Position numbers and translations under genes: made by a program. A DNA stretch of 64,000 nucleotides from Chryseobacterium sp. Leaf405 (GTDB lineage: Bacteria; Bacteroidota; Bacteroidia; Flavobacteriales; Weeksellaceae): positions 809,578 through 873,577 of the forward strand of contig NZ_LMQN01000015.1 in assembly GCF_001425355.1 (NCBI RefSeq), written 5' to 3'. The notes beneath the pieces were generated by a model, which saw only the letters and a program-made list of their open reading frames with translations, searched no databases and was not told where the DNA came from. Shown here in pieces: positions 8,819-18,347 of this stretch. Position 1 is the first letter of the stretch, and each line of letters begins with the position of its first letter.

Positions 8819-9889
8819 TTAAGGAACGATAACTGTGAAAATATAAGCTGCAAGGTTTACCAATAAAACGGTTCCGTACAGAACATTCGTCTTTCCCCGA
8901 CTTAACGAAAGCATTACGATAAATACCGATAACGAAAGCAGGATAATATCTTTTTTATCCAGACCTAACACAAGCGGAATATCGTATATAATACACACCA
9001 CAGAAACTGCCGGAATCGACAGTCCTATACTCGCCAACGCAGACCCCAAAGCCAGATTAAGACTCGATTGGATCTGATTGCTTCTCGCCGCTCTAATCGC
9101 CGCCAACCCTTCCGGAAGCAAGACTACCGCAGCAATAATCACTCCAACCAAAGATTTTGGAGCTCCGAAACTTTGAACCATATCTTCAATAGTTCCTGAA
9201 AGACCCTTCGCCATCATTACCACAATTGCTAAGCAAACCACTAAAAAAACAAAGCTTATTATCGTTTTATTAGTCGAAGGAATATAATATTCTTCGGAAT
9301 TCTCATCCGGAGCAATAAAGTAATTTCTGTGTCTCACTGTTTGAACCATTAAGAATATCCCATAAATAACAAGACATGCAATAGAAACAAAGATGAGTTG
9401 AGCGGTATTATAGAATGGTCCATTTACACTAGATGTGAAATTCGGGAGAACTAGTGTTAAAATTAAAATCGAAACAATACTTACCAAATAAGTTGTAGCC
9501 GAAGTTCTGGCAAAAAACTGTTCGTAATATTTTACTCCTCCCACCAAAATACATATTCCCAAAATTCCATTCAGAATAATCATTACGGCTGCAAAAACAG
9601 TATCTCTTGCTAACGTAATCGCCTGATCTCCACCGGCAACCATTAAGGAAATAATTAAGGCAACTTCAATAATGGTAATACAAAGTGCCAAAATAATCGT
9701 TCCGAAAGGTTCGCCCACTTTATGCGCTACAACTTCTGCATGATGAACTGCTGACAGGACACTTCCCGTGAGTAAAATCCCTGCAACAATATCGGAAATT
9801 ACACCCGCTCCCATCAGTCCGGAAAAATAATACCCCACCGCCAGAACAGGAAAAATATATGTATAATGTAAAAATTCTTTTAACTTCAT
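8819..9889 (-). CDS. chaA: ChaA-type calcium/cation-proton exchanger
   Basis: Inner-membrane CaCA-superfamily antiporter of 356 residues with about eleven hydrophobic segments. It shows the two inverted alpha-repeat motifs: HKVGEPFGTIILALCITIIE in the first half and LLPEGLAAIRAARSNQIQ followed by NLALGSALASIGLSIP in the second, both with the acidic residues that bind the cation. The closest named family is ChaA/y4hA. The ATG at 9889 (MKLKEFLHY) is preferred to a site six codons upstream. It lies 63 bases after the DUF6122 gene and may be co-transcribed with it. Confidence 0.88.
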   Translation of the reverse strand: MKLKEFLHYTYIFPVLAVGYYFSGLMGAGVISDIVAGILLTGSVLSAVHHAEVVAHKVGEPFGTIILALCITIIEVALIISLMVAGGDQAITLARDTVFAAVMIILNGILGICILVGGVKYYEQFFARTSATTYLVSIVSILILTLVLPNFTSSVNGPFYNTAQLIFVSIACLVIYGIFLMVQTVRHRNYFIAPDENSEEYYIPSTNKTIISFVFLVVCLAIVVMMAKGLSGTIEDMVQSFGAPKSLVGVIIAAVVLLPEGLAAIRAARSNQIQSSLNLALGSALASIGLSIPAVSVVCIIYDIPLVLGLDKKDIILLSLSVFIVMLSLSRGKTNVLYGTVLLVNLAAYIFTVIVP

Positions 9890-9952
9890 AGTGTTTACAA
9901 AATACAAAAAATCTATGGGATTTGAAATCTTAAAGAAAATATTAATGCAATT

Positions 9953-10294
9953 TTAATGACTCCAAAAATAAAAATCCTGCAAATCCGTCAGCATATGAAA
10001 CAAAAGCCCGATTCCGATAATTCTGATATTTCCCTTAAAAAACAACATCAAAAAATACACTGCAATCGCATAATAGGAATGCAAAATGTGAAAACCCACA
10101 CTTGCCCTGTTTGGATCGAAAATCGGATCTGCAAACAAATGATCTAAGTCTACAAGCATCGTTGCCAATAAAATCAGGTATACTTTTTTCCAGTTTTCAC
10201 GATAAAAAATCAGCGCAATAAAAACCGGACAAATAAAATGCAGAAAATAATGTGTGAATGTTTTTAGTAATCCAATATCAAAGAAATCCATCAA
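9953..10294 (-). CDS. DUF6122-like small integral membrane protein
   Basis: 113-residue protein with about four hydrophobic helices and a recurring pattern of histidines and acids: THYFLHF, VDLDHLFADPIFDPNR, GFHILHSYYA and HMLTDLQDF. The conserved H/D residues recall membrane-bound metal-dependent hydrolases of the YdjM type, but this is only a suggestion. I assign it to DUF6122 from memory of the pattern. It starts 20 bases after the stop of the 410-residue gene, so it is probably the last or near-last gene of that operon. Confidence 0.7.
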   Translation of the reverse strand: MMDFFDIGLLKTFTHYFLHFICPVFIALIFYRENWKKVYLILLATMLVDLDHLFADPIFDPNRASVGFHILHSYYAIAVYFLMLFFKGNIRIIGIGLLFHMLTDLQDFYFWSH

Positions 10295-10314
10295 TTATTA
10301 CGTTTAAATTAAGC

Positions 10315-11547
10315 TTACCATCGTAAAATTAAAGGTAATTCTTCTTTTTTAAACTTTAATTTAAAAAAATAATCCTGTGCATTATTTCCATAGAAAATAT
10401 AATCCAGATTCGAGATTAATTTCTTTTCATTTGCATTTAGCATTTTCAAAGAAGACAGTAATAAAGCATTATTTCTAATAAAAATATAATTTCCATTCAA
10501 ATTTGCAGACCATGGAATTTGCTTTCTCGTAGATTTAATTTCAAAATTATTTTTATTTTTTTGAATTAAATTTGGCTGAAAAGGAATTGCAGTAAATTGA
10601 TTTTGAGCATTAATCCATTTTTTATTTCGGAAAAATTGTTCTGTTTCGTCAGAATTTGAACTTTGAAGCGCAATCATGTAATTGGGCTGAATAATTTTCT
10701 GGAAAGTCTTTTTTTCAACTTCATTAAAATTATCATCATACCCATAACTGATAATGGTATCATTCACCTGTTCCAAAGTTGCCGTCGCTTTGAGATAATT
10801 AATATGAGAAGAATCTACCATATTTTTATCAAAACTAGAAGTCAGTTTTTTTAAATTCTCACCATCCAATTCTGTTTCCAAAAAAGTATTTTTTTGTTGA
10901 AGTTTAGCAATCAGTGATGAAAAATCTTTAGTAGAAATACTTTTTATTTCAATTTCATCCGAAAGTACATCAATAGAGAAATTTCTGGTTCTTGCTCCCG
11001 AAATAAAAGAAATACTTCCCAAACTTCCATCAATAAAAGAATCTGCATTAAAAATATCATTCTTTGAATTTTGAAAAAGCACTTTATGAATTTCATTAAA
11101 GCTTACATCAGCAGTTCCAAACATACAGCTCTTCTCTTCTATTTTGACGAAGAAATTATCTCTTTGGAAAATATTTTCGCTTTTTTCGATGAATTTTTCC
11201 TGCTTTAAAAATGCCAAAAACTTCTTTTTATCTTTAAGTTCTACAACGCTGTACCAATCTGAAATTTTGGTATTTTGAAGGTGGAATATCTGCAAAAAAT
11301 CGGGAATTTTCACTCCCGATTCATATATAGAAATTGTATTTTCTTTTGTTTTTTTGGTCCCAAACCATTGTGAAGGATTTGTGACAAAGCTTGAAATATA
11401 TTGTCTTGTAAGATTTTTCACATCAACCAAAACAATAACATCTGCATTTTTCGGAACAAATTTTAATGTTTTATCCTTGTGGTAAAAGACAAAATAGATC
11501 GTCATTGCGAGTAGAAAAACCGCTAAAACAAAAAGCTTTTTTTTCAT
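10315..11547 (-). CDS. unrecognised membrane-anchored protein, third gene of an envelope operon
   Basis: 410-residue protein with an uncleaved N-terminal membrane anchor (KKLFVLAVFLLAMTIYFVFY) followed by FVPKNADVIVLVDVKNL, an opening that resembles DUF3352/DUF4836-type envelope proteins (predicted beta-rich exported proteins starting P-x-x-A-x-x-V-x-x-V-D). The rest is Phe-, Lys- and Asn-rich with no recognisable motif. Its ATG directly abuts the stop of the 682-residue gene. The N-terminal opening is echoed in that gene (PGEAVFYMEINGKQL), so the two may be distant paralogues. Function unknown. Confidence 0.7.
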   Translation of the reverse strand: MKKKLFVLAVFLLAMTIYFVFYHKDKTLKFVPKNADVIVLVDVKNLTRQYISSFVTNPSQWFGTKKTKENTISIYESGVKIPDFLQIFHLQNTKISDWYSVVELKDKKKFLAFLKQEKFIEKSENIFQRDNFFVKIEEKSCMFGTADVSFNEIHKVLFQNSKNDIFNADSFIDGSLGSISFISGARTRNFSIDVLSDEIEIKSISTKDFSSLIAKLQQKNTFLETELDGENLKKLTSSFDKNMVDSSHINYLKATATLEQVNDTIISYGYDDNFNEVEKKTFQKIIQPNYMIALQSSNSDETEQFFRNKKWINAQNQFTAIPFQPNLIQKNKNNFEIKSTRKQIPWSANLNGNYIFIRNNALLLSSLKMLNANEKKLISNLDYIFYGNNAQDYFFKLKFKKEELPLILRW

Positions 11548-13596
11548 TTATAAAACCGGTGTTTTTTTCTCGGATTCTTGGATTTTGTAAATCTCATCCA
11601 CCAAATCAAAGAAATACATTAAACTGTTTTCGGAAGAATTCTTAATTTCATAATTCATTTCCGTTTCTATTCTGTCGCCTTTTGCTTCAGTTTTAAAATT
11701 AACTTCACCTATATTTTTCTTGAAAACATCCATGATTTTTCTTTCTGAAGTACTCTTAAACTCTTTCTCTAAACCGATTAAAAGTTTTTGAATATTTAAT
11801 CTTCCTGACATCGCATATTGGGACGAATCTTTTGCCCATTTTTTGCCCATTTCAGACTGATTTTTAGGTAAAATATTATCCGTAGAAGTCGTCATGTAAA
11901 CAATCCCGTCTTTTACAGTAAAGAATAACTGATCCAGATATCCTGTTGCTTTTTCTTCTTTAAACTCGTAAAAATCTCCTTTTTTAGAGAATTTTTTTGC
12001 GGTATTTTTATTGGTAATTAATACGTTAAAAATTCGGTTCCAATATCCTTCATTTTCTGTCGCAAAAGCAAAAGTAAAATTCGGCATCATGACTTCTTTT
12101 GTCTTTTTCACTTCCTTTTCGTTGTAATCATCGTCATAATCGAAATCCGTATATTCTACTGTTTTAGATTTCAATTCATTCAATACAAAAATTCCGCTTC
12201 CAGGTGCGATTTTAGCAATAGCTTCTTCATCCAGAACGATTTTCATGGTTTCCATCATCAGCTCCATTTCTTTTTGATATTCACCTTCGCCTGAATTTTT
12301 AAGCAAACTATACATCAGATCGAAATACTTGCTTCCATCCAGATTCATCGCATAATATCCCATGCTTTTATCATTGATTAAAGCTGCCAGTTTCTTGTTC
12401 TTTTTACCTTTATAAATAGACGAGAAATATTTCTGAACTTCCGGATCTTTGTGTTGATAACTGTTGACCAATCGTATTTTATCATTATCGAAATACAGAT
12501 TGTATGACGTATTTGAATTGTAAATTTTATTAAAAACCGAACCAAATTTGTAAAGCTTCATCATTTTACCATAAATTCCTTCATTGATAATTCTGCCATA
12601 ATCCAAGTATACAAAAACATCTGCACTCGCATCACGGAATGAAAGCACATCTTTAGAAACTTCAATCTCAAAATTCGAATTAAAAAATTTATCAAAATCT
12701 TCTTCAGCCAGTTTTTTTACCAGCTTAAATTTTTCAATATTCAAAGAATCAAGTTCTTTTTGATACGCCAAATCGCCAATACTGTCTGTTTCCTCCTCCA
12801 TATCTTCTTCATCCTGCATCGAAGGAGGTAGAATTTCCTGATCTTTGTCGGTGTAATTTTTATCGGTTGAACCTTTTTTCTCTTTCGGATATTCGTGATG
12901 TTTTTCAAGATATTTAATATCTTTCTGCATTCTGGCGATTTCTGCGTTGTGCTCTTTAATGTCTTCTTTTAAATATTTAATATCATCTTTCAAAACCTGA
13001 ATTTCATCTTTATAATTGAAAGGCAATTCCTCATCTGCATAAGCACTGTCTACTGTAACTGCTGCCGTACTGTCAATAACTGCTACAGCACTATCTACCA
13101 TCACTTCATCCTCATGATTATATTTATATGGTTTTGAATAGCTTATCATTTTCAGGACCGCACGATTCCCATTCCAGGCAACAAAAACATCATCATCAAG
13201 ATTAACGTAAGAATAATTGTTTTTCTTAGAAATTTCTAATCCCTTTTTCTTGGTTGAATTAATAAATTCCTGAAATTTTTCTTTATTATCTACAATAAAA
13301 TGTGCGGTATAAGCCTTCACAGAATCATTAAAAGTCGCATAATGATATTGCGTCGCATCATATTTAATTCCCGTTTTGGAATAATCTGTCCATGACGGTT
13401 TTTCTTTGCTGTCTTTGGTTACATCCAATAAAAAAGGATTCAATTTTTGCCAATTGATTTTTTTATTAAGCTGTTTTCCATTGATTTCCATGTAAAAAAC
13501 AGCTTCACCCGGAAGCTTCATTTTTTGTTGAGCCAACAGGAATACAGAGGCAAAAAATAAAAAGACAACTTGTATTTTTTTTAAAATAGATTTCAT
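11548..13596 (-). CDS. large secreted protein with charged coiled-coil insert (DUF4836-like)
   Basis: 682-residue exported protein. A signal peptide (KKIQVVFLFFASVFLLA) is followed by LPGEAVFYMEINGKQLNKK, then a beta-rich domain, a strongly charged, probably coiled-coil segment at about 200-300 (YKDEIQVLKDDIKYLKEDIK and on) with an acidic linker (DEEDMEEETD), and a long second beta-rich domain ending near KKTPVL. The DUF4836 label is tentative. It lies between a lipoprotein gene and the 410-residue gene with 12-base and 0-base gaps, so the three products are expected to act together at the cell envelope. Confidence 0.7.
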   Translation of the reverse strand: MKSILKKIQVVFLFFASVFLLAQQKMKLPGEAVFYMEINGKQLNKKINWQKLNPFLLDVTKDSKEKPSWTDYSKTGIKYDATQYHYATFNDSVKAYTAHFIVDNKEKFQEFINSTKKKGLEISKKNNYSYVNLDDDVFVAWNGNRAVLKMISYSKPYKYNHEDEVMVDSAVAVIDSTAAVTVDSAYADEELPFNYKDEIQVLKDDIKYLKEDIKEHNAEIARMQKDIKYLEKHHEYPKEKKGSTDKNYTDKDQEILPPSMQDEEDMEEETDSIGDLAYQKELDSLNIEKFKLVKKLAEEDFDKFFNSNFEIEVSKDVLSFRDASADVFVYLDYGRIINEGIYGKMMKLYKFGSVFNKIYNSNTSYNLYFDNDKIRLVNSYQHKDPEVQKYFSSIYKGKKNKKLAALINDKSMGYYAMNLDGSKYFDLMYSLLKNSGEGEYQKEMELMMETMKIVLDEEAIAKIAPGSGIFVLNELKSKTVEYTDFDYDDDYNEKEVKKTKEVMMPNFTFAFATENEGYWNRIFNVLITNKNTAKKFSKKGDFYEFKEEKATGYLDQLFFTVKDGIVYMTTSTDNILPKNQSEMGKKWAKDSSQYAMSGRLNIQKLLIGLEKEFKSTSERKIMDVFKKNIGEVNFKTEAKGDRIETEMNYEIKNSSENSLMYFFDLVDEIYKIQESEKKTPVL

Positions 13597-13608
13597 GGTT
13601 GTAAGAAA

Positions 13609-14277
13609 TTATTGAAAGAGAATATTATTTTGTAATTGTTTTTTCTGAAGGATAAGATCCAGCACATTAGCTTCCATTTTCACCGCTTTTTTATTGGGTG
13701 AAAGCTGGTAAAAATTGTTAGTCTGAGATTTTATCGTGCTTTCAAATTGTAAGACAGAGACATATTTAGCATCATTAAAAACTTCTTTGTCTGCCTTGCT
13801 CATCTTATCATAATCGTTTTTGAAAGTATTGATTCTGTTTCTGGTAAACGTTTTTTTCTCGACATTCTGACTGTAAATCTGTGTTGGAATCATTTTACCC
13901 AAAATATTTTTGGCTTTTAACTGTTCCAATCCTGCGTTGATATTTTCAATCTTTTTGAAGTTACAACTTAATTTAATAATGTAATTATCAAAGTCCATTG
14001 AAGTTTTCACATTTGAAATTCCAGGCGTTGCTTTAAAAATTCTTGCTGCTTCATTGATTTTTGATTCAATCTCAGACTTTTTAGGAACTTTTTTACCGTT
14101 GATGGTTTCCATTTTAGAAATAGAAGCCAAGCGGGTTTTACTTTTGCTTGCGTTGAGAATAATAGTGTACTCTCCGCTTCCATCGGCTTTTATGTTCGCT
14201 TTATCTACAATATCGAAACAACTTGTCAGCAATAAAAAAGGGATAAACAGAAGAAACTGTTTAAGAAATAATTTCAT
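13609..14277 (-). CDS. lipoprotein, first gene of the envelope operon
   Basis: 222-residue lipoprotein with signal peptide and lipobox LLTSC (Cys at residue 20). After it comes ADGSGEYTIILNASKSK, a beta-strand motif seen in many Bacteroidota lipoproteins of unknown role (DGSG-type start), then mixed alpha/beta sequence with a C-terminal Lys/Gln-rich helix. No enzyme motif is visible. A -7 element 18 bases upstream marks it as the first gene of the operon 14277 to 10315. Confidence 0.7.
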   Translation of the reverse strand: MKLFLKQFLLFIPFLLLTSCFDIVDKANIKADGSGEYTIILNASKSKTRLASISKMETINGKKVPKKSEIESKINEAARIFKATPGISNVKTSMDFDNYIIKLSCNFKKIENINAGLEQLKAKNILGKMIPTQIYSQNVEKKTFTRNRINTFKNDYDKMSKADKEVFNDAKYVSVLQFESTIKSQTNNFYQLSPNKKAVKMEANVLDLILQKKQLQNNILFQ

Positions 14278-14294
14278 AGTTTGGCTTTAAACCA

Positions 14295-14302
14295 CAAAAG
14301 TA
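14295..14302 (-). promoter_or_regulatory. -7 element for the three-gene envelope operon
   Basis: Reads TACTTTTG on the minus strand, in the 36-base gap between the AlkD-like gene and the lipoprotein gene. Confidence 0.45.
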
Positions 14303-14313
14303 CGATTCTATTT

Positions 14314-15033
14314 CTAAATTCTGCCTTTTAAGTAATTCTGTCGCAGTTCTTCATCTAATTTTTCAATAGAATATCGCAAACAAGTTCTTGGCATTTTCTT
14401 GTAATATTGATTGAGATAATTAATAAGTTCGGTTTCATTTTTATTTCCCATTTCACGAAGCACCCAACCGTTTGCTTTGTGCATAAGATCGTGAGGATGA
14501 TACAGATTTTGGGTAACAAATTCTTTAGTTAAATCAAATGACCCTTTTTTCACGTAATACATTGTTCCGACAACGGCGATTCTTTTGTGCCACATTTCAT
14601 CGGAATCAGAAAGTTTTCTTAGTAAGTCTTCTTTATGATTTTCAAAGGCATAACGACCTAATATCTTGTAACAACTTGAATCTACCAAATCCCAATTGTT
14701 GATGTATTTTAAATGATTTAAATAGAATTCAACAATTTCTTCTTTTATAATTTTATCTTTTGTTTTCTCAAATTTTAAAATCAATATCAATAAAGCTGTT
14801 AACCGATGTTGGTGGTATTTTGAAGAAAGCAGCTCACTCAATTTATCCAAAGATATTTTAGCATAATATTCTTTAGCCACAGATCGCTGATCCGGAACTG
14901 TCACGCCGAGAAACAAATCGCCTTCGCCATATTCTCCTTTTCCTGTTTTGAAGAATTTCGGAAAAAATGCAGCTTTTTCAGGAATTGATAAAACGGCTAA
15001 AGCCTGCTGAATTTCTTTAATCACATCGTTCAT
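14314..15033 (-). CDS. AlkD-like DNA alkylation repair glycosylase
   Basis: 239-residue all-helical HEAT-like repeat protein. AlkD enzymes remove positively charged alkylated bases (3-methyladenine, 7-methylguanine) without base flipping. The catalytic region is visible as INNWDLVDSS with W114 and D118, and MWHKR with R151; spacing agrees with W109/D113/R148 of Bacillus cereus AlkD. Length is normal. It sits 29 bases after the antiporter gene on the same strand, so it may share a transcript with it. Confidence 0.9.
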   Translation of the reverse strand: MNDVIKEIQQALAVLSIPEKAAFFPKFFKTGKGEYGEGDLFLGVTVPDQRSVAKEYYAKISLDKLSELLSSKYHQHRLTALLILILKFEKTKDKIIKEEIVEFYLNHLKYINNWDLVDSSCYKILGRYAFENHKEDLLRKLSDSDEMWHKRIAVVGTMYYVKKGSFDLTKEFVTQNLYHPHDLMHKANGWVLREMGNKNETELINYLNQYYKKMPRTCLRYSIEKLDEELRQNYLKGRI

Positions 15034-15062
15034 CTTCTGAAAACTTTCTGATTTGAAAACGA

Positions 15063-16343
15063 TTATTTCTCTTCATGTAAAGCAACTGTTTCCAGCTCCT
15101 CTTCTTCTTTTGCAATCTTATTAGGATTGGCAACTTTTGCAATGGTAAGACCCTGAACAATAATAGAAAAAACGACTACACAATAAGTAATACTTAAAAT
15201 AATTTCGCTGTATTCATTTTTAGGAATAGACATTGCCAACGCAATAGAAACCCCGCCCCGGATTCCACCCCAAATCAACACTTTTACAGTTTGTCGGCTA
15301 AAGGTTCTTTTCATAAACTTGGTCGGTCCCCATATTGAAATTACTCTTGCCAATAAAACAATCACAATTGCAACCAATCCCGAAATAATAAAATGACTTA
15401 AATCTTTGATCATCAATAATTCAAAACCGATGAAAAGGAATAAAACAGCATTCAGAATCTCATCAATTAATTCCCAAAATTTGATGAGATAATCCTGAGT
15501 GATGGATTTCATTTTAAATTTAACATTAAAATTACCCATAAATAATCCAGCTGCAACCATCGTTAGCGGCCCCGAAATGTGCATTTGTCGTGCAATCAGA
15601 TAACCACCCATGACAACCGATAGTGTTACCAAAACAGAAATGATATAATCATCCACTTCACGCATTAATCTGGAGGTTACCCAACCTAAAACTACTCCTA
15701 GGAAAAGACCACCTCCGGCTTCTTTTAATAATAAGAGTCCAATATTTTCAAGTCCAAGTTCGACTTTATCACCAAGCGCCAACTGAAGTACAACCGTGAA
15801 AACCACAACCGCCATACCGTCATTAAACAATGATTCTCCCGCAACTTTTGTTTCTAAACTTTTTGATACGTTTGCCTGTTTTAAGATACTCAAAACCGCC
15901 ACAGGATCTGTTGGAGAAATCAATGCCCCGAAAAGAAGACAGTAGATAAAAGGCAAATGAATTCCTAAAAACGGTAATAGGTAAAACATTCCAAATCCGA
16001 CAACGAAAGTGGAAATCACAACACCTACGGTAGAAAATATAAGCACCGGCCGGAACTGCTCTTTAAGATCGTCGATATTGATATGAATACCTCCTGCAAA
16101 AAGAAGGAAATTTAACATGGCTCCCATTAAAACCTCAGTAAAATCGATATTGCTCATCAGATTATGAAGGTGGCCGAAAGTTCTTGGTAAAAATGTTTCT
16201 CCGAATAAAACCAAAATTATAGACACCACAATGGCAATTAACATAATCCCGATGGTGCTGGGAAGTTTCAGAAACCTGTAATTAAGATATGAAAATATTG
16301 ATGCTAAAACTATTAAAGCTGAAAATGAATAATATAACTCCAC
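15063..16343 (-). CDS. CPA1-type Na+(K+)/H+ antiporter
   Basis: 426-residue inner-membrane antiporter with about twelve hydrophobic segments. The CPA1 hallmarks are ISPTDPVAVL (TDP at 145-147) and GESLFNDG with the Asn-Asp pair at 174-175 that binds the cation; a later IRGGVSIALA motif is also typical of NhaP/NHE proteins. It ends in a short acidic tail. It follows DUF4919 by 23 bases. Ion specificity cannot be read from sequence. Confidence 0.92.
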   Translation of the reverse strand: MELYYSFSALIVLASIFSYLNYRFLKLPSTIGIMLIAIVVSIILVLFGETFLPRTFGHLHNLMSNIDFTEVLMGAMLNFLLFAGGIHINIDDLKEQFRPVLIFSTVGVVISTFVVGFGMFYLLPFLGIHLPFIYCLLFGALISPTDPVAVLSILKQANVSKSLETKVAGESLFNDGMAVVVFTVVLQLALGDKVELGLENIGLLLLKEAGGGLFLGVVLGWVTSRLMREVDDYIISVLVTLSVVMGGYLIARQMHISGPLTMVAAGLFMGNFNVKFKMKSITQDYLIKFWELIDEILNAVLFLFIGFELLMIKDLSHFIISGLVAIVIVLLARVISIWGPTKFMKRTFSRQTVKVLIWGGIRGGVSIALAMSIPKNEYSEIILSITYCVVVFSIIVQGLTIAKVANPNKIAKEEEELETVALHEEK

Positions 16344-16366
16344 TAAGAGGTTTTTTTTTAATTTAT

Positions 16367-16996
16367 TTAATAATCGATATAAAGTACTTTGATATAAACT
16401 CTGTCACTGTCTTTTTCCCACACATCCAAAATGCCGTCTTTGGCAGATTTTGAACCTCTTGTATACTCTTTCCCGAGATTTAAAATATTGAGTAAAATAT
16501 ATTCATCCCCCACGGTATTCACCAGATAAGCAGTCTTTTCCGTTTTTCCGTCCCCCGAATTTCTGATAGCTTCTGTAATTGTACGAAACTGATTCAGATG
16601 ATGTATGAAATTATTTCCGTCTTTTTGAAAATCGTAAGCTTTTAATAAAATCAATAGAATATCAAGATTTGTAGGGTCTGTAGCGTACAAGATTTTTCCC
16701 TGTTTAATACAATCTTCAAAATTGCTGTTTTTGAAAGCTTCTGCAAGATTTTTAAAATCTTCATCCGTTGTAGAAACGAGATCTTTCCTGAAATTTCTTC
16801 CGTAGTAAAGATACTGTGCCTCAATGCTGTCCAGAGATTTCGGATATCCTTTATATTTAAAAATCAGTTTGTCGTAATTATATTCAGATTTGCTGTTTTT
16901 AAGATCTTTCTCTATTGCTTTAAAATCAATTTTTGACTTCTGAGCAAAGCCAAAAATTGATAGTAGAAGTAATAAAAGGAAAAAGAGACGTTGCAT
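16367..16996 (-). CDS. DUF4919 secreted protein
   Basis: 209-residue exported protein with a signal peptide (MQRLFFLLLLLLSIFGFA) and the DUF4919 pattern: DFKAIEKDLKNSKSEYNYDKL, then SLDSIEAQYLYYGRNF, a TPR-like helical middle and a C-terminal beta segment. The start ATG overlaps the hflX stop by one base (TAATG), indicating translational coupling. Function unknown. Confidence 0.8.
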   Translation of the reverse strand: MQRLFFLLLLLLSIFGFAQKSKIDFKAIEKDLKNSKSEYNYDKLIFKYKGYPKSLDSIEAQYLYYGRNFRKDLVSTTDEDFKNLAEAFKNSNFEDCIKQGKILYATDPTNLDILLILLKAYDFQKDGNNFIHHLNQFRTITEAIRNSGDGKTEKTAYLVNTVGDEYILLNILNLGKEYTRGSKSAKDGILDVWEKDSDRVYIKVLYIDY

Positions 16997-18219
16997 TACT
17001 TGTCGCTTTCTTCCTCGTCGTTTTCGAAATATTCGAAAAGGAAATCGTTGTATGGGAATCTCGAAATATGAATTTTCATGACCTCATCGTAGATCATTTT
17101 TTTCATTTCCGGGAAGTTTTCTTTCGTTAAAGCTGAAATGAAAACCGTAGGATATTTAGATTTTGCCATCCATGTTTTCGTCCATTCTTCCAGAGAGATA
17201 TTTTTATTCGTGGATGGAGTTAAATCATCCTCATCTTTTTTCTCGTAGCTGAAATCATCAATTTTATTAAAAACCATAATCATCGGTTTCTGATGCGAAT
17301 TGATTTCCATCAAAACCTGGTTCACAGAATCGATATGATCTTCAAAACTTTCATGAGAAATATCGACAACGTGAATCAAAAGATCCGCTTCACGAACCTC
17401 ATCCAAGGTAGATTTAAATGACTCTACCAACTGGGTAGGCAATTTTCTGATGAAACCTACCGTATCCGTCAACAAAAATGGCAAATTTCCAATCACGACT
17501 TTTCTAACTGTCGTATCAAGTGTTGCAAACAGTTTATTTTCAGCAAAAACTTCAGATTTTGACAAAGCGTTCATCAGTGTCGATTTTCCAACGTTAGTGT
17601 ATCCTACCAACGCAGCACGCACAACCTTTCCACGATTATTTCGCTGAGTCGCCATCTGCTTGTCGATAATCTTCAGTTTATCTTTCAGCAAAGAGATTCT
17701 GTCACGGATGATACGTCTATCAGTTTCGATTTCCGTTTCACCAGGACCTCTCATCCCGATTCCCCCTTTTTGACGCTCAAGGTGGGTCCACATTCTTGTC
17801 AGTCGTGGTAAAAGATATTGATATTGTGCCAACTCTACCTGAGTTCTTGCGTAAGAAGTTTGTGCTCTTTGTGCAAAAATATCAAGAATAAGATTGGTTC
17901 TGTCGAGGATTTTTACCTCAATTTCACGTTCTAAATTTTTGAGCTGGGAAGGCGATAATTCATCATCAAAAATGATGGTTCCTATTTCATTTTCTTTTAC
18001 GTATTCTTTTATTTCCTGTGCCTTTCCGCTTCCTATAAAGGTTTTGGAGTCTGGCTGTGTTAATTTTTGAGTAAAACGTCTGTCTACGGTAGCTCCGGCA
18101 GTAAAAGCCAAAAACTCCAACTCGTCCATATATTCGGTTAGCTTTTCCTCATCCTGATTTTGTGTAATAACACCCACCAAAACAGCTTTCTCGTAATTAT
18201 GTTCTTTCTTGTCTAGCAT
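16996..18219 (-). CDS. hflX: ribosome-associated GTPase HflX
   Basis: HflX splits stalled ribosomes into subunits, especially under stress. The N-terminal HflX domain (about 1-190, with GSGKAQEI and the GMRGPGETEIETDRR signature) precedes the GTPase domain with G1 GYTNVGKST (206-214), G3 DTVGF and NKID as G4. A short acidic C-terminal tail (ENDEEESDK) follows. Length 407 is typical. It is the first gene of a likely minus-strand operon with DUF4919, the antiporter and the AlkD-like gene. Confidence 0.95.
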   Translation of the reverse strand: MLDKKEHNYEKAVLVGVITQNQDEEKLTEYMDELEFLAFTAGATVDRRFTQKLTQPDSKTFIGSGKAQEIKEYVKENEIGTIIFDDELSPSQLKNLEREIEVKILDRTNLILDIFAQRAQTSYARTQVELAQYQYLLPRLTRMWTHLERQKGGIGMRGPGETEIETDRRIIRDRISLLKDKLKIIDKQMATQRNNRGKVVRAALVGYTNVGKSTLMNALSKSEVFAENKLFATLDTTVRKVVIGNLPFLLTDTVGFIRKLPTQLVESFKSTLDEVREADLLIHVVDISHESFEDHIDSVNQVLMEINSHQKPMIMVFNKIDDFSYEKKDEDDLTPSTNKNISLEEWTKTWMAKSKYPTVFISALTKENFPEMKKMIYDEVMKIHISRFPYNDFLFEYFENDEEESDK

Positions 18220-18347
18220 TAAATTCTATCTATAGTTTGTGAGATTTACAAGTTACCATTTTTCGGGAATAAAAACAAAACGAATTTTTCATATCATAAA
18301 AAAGTATATTTATCATATTCTAAATAAGTTAAGTATTGTGATTATAT

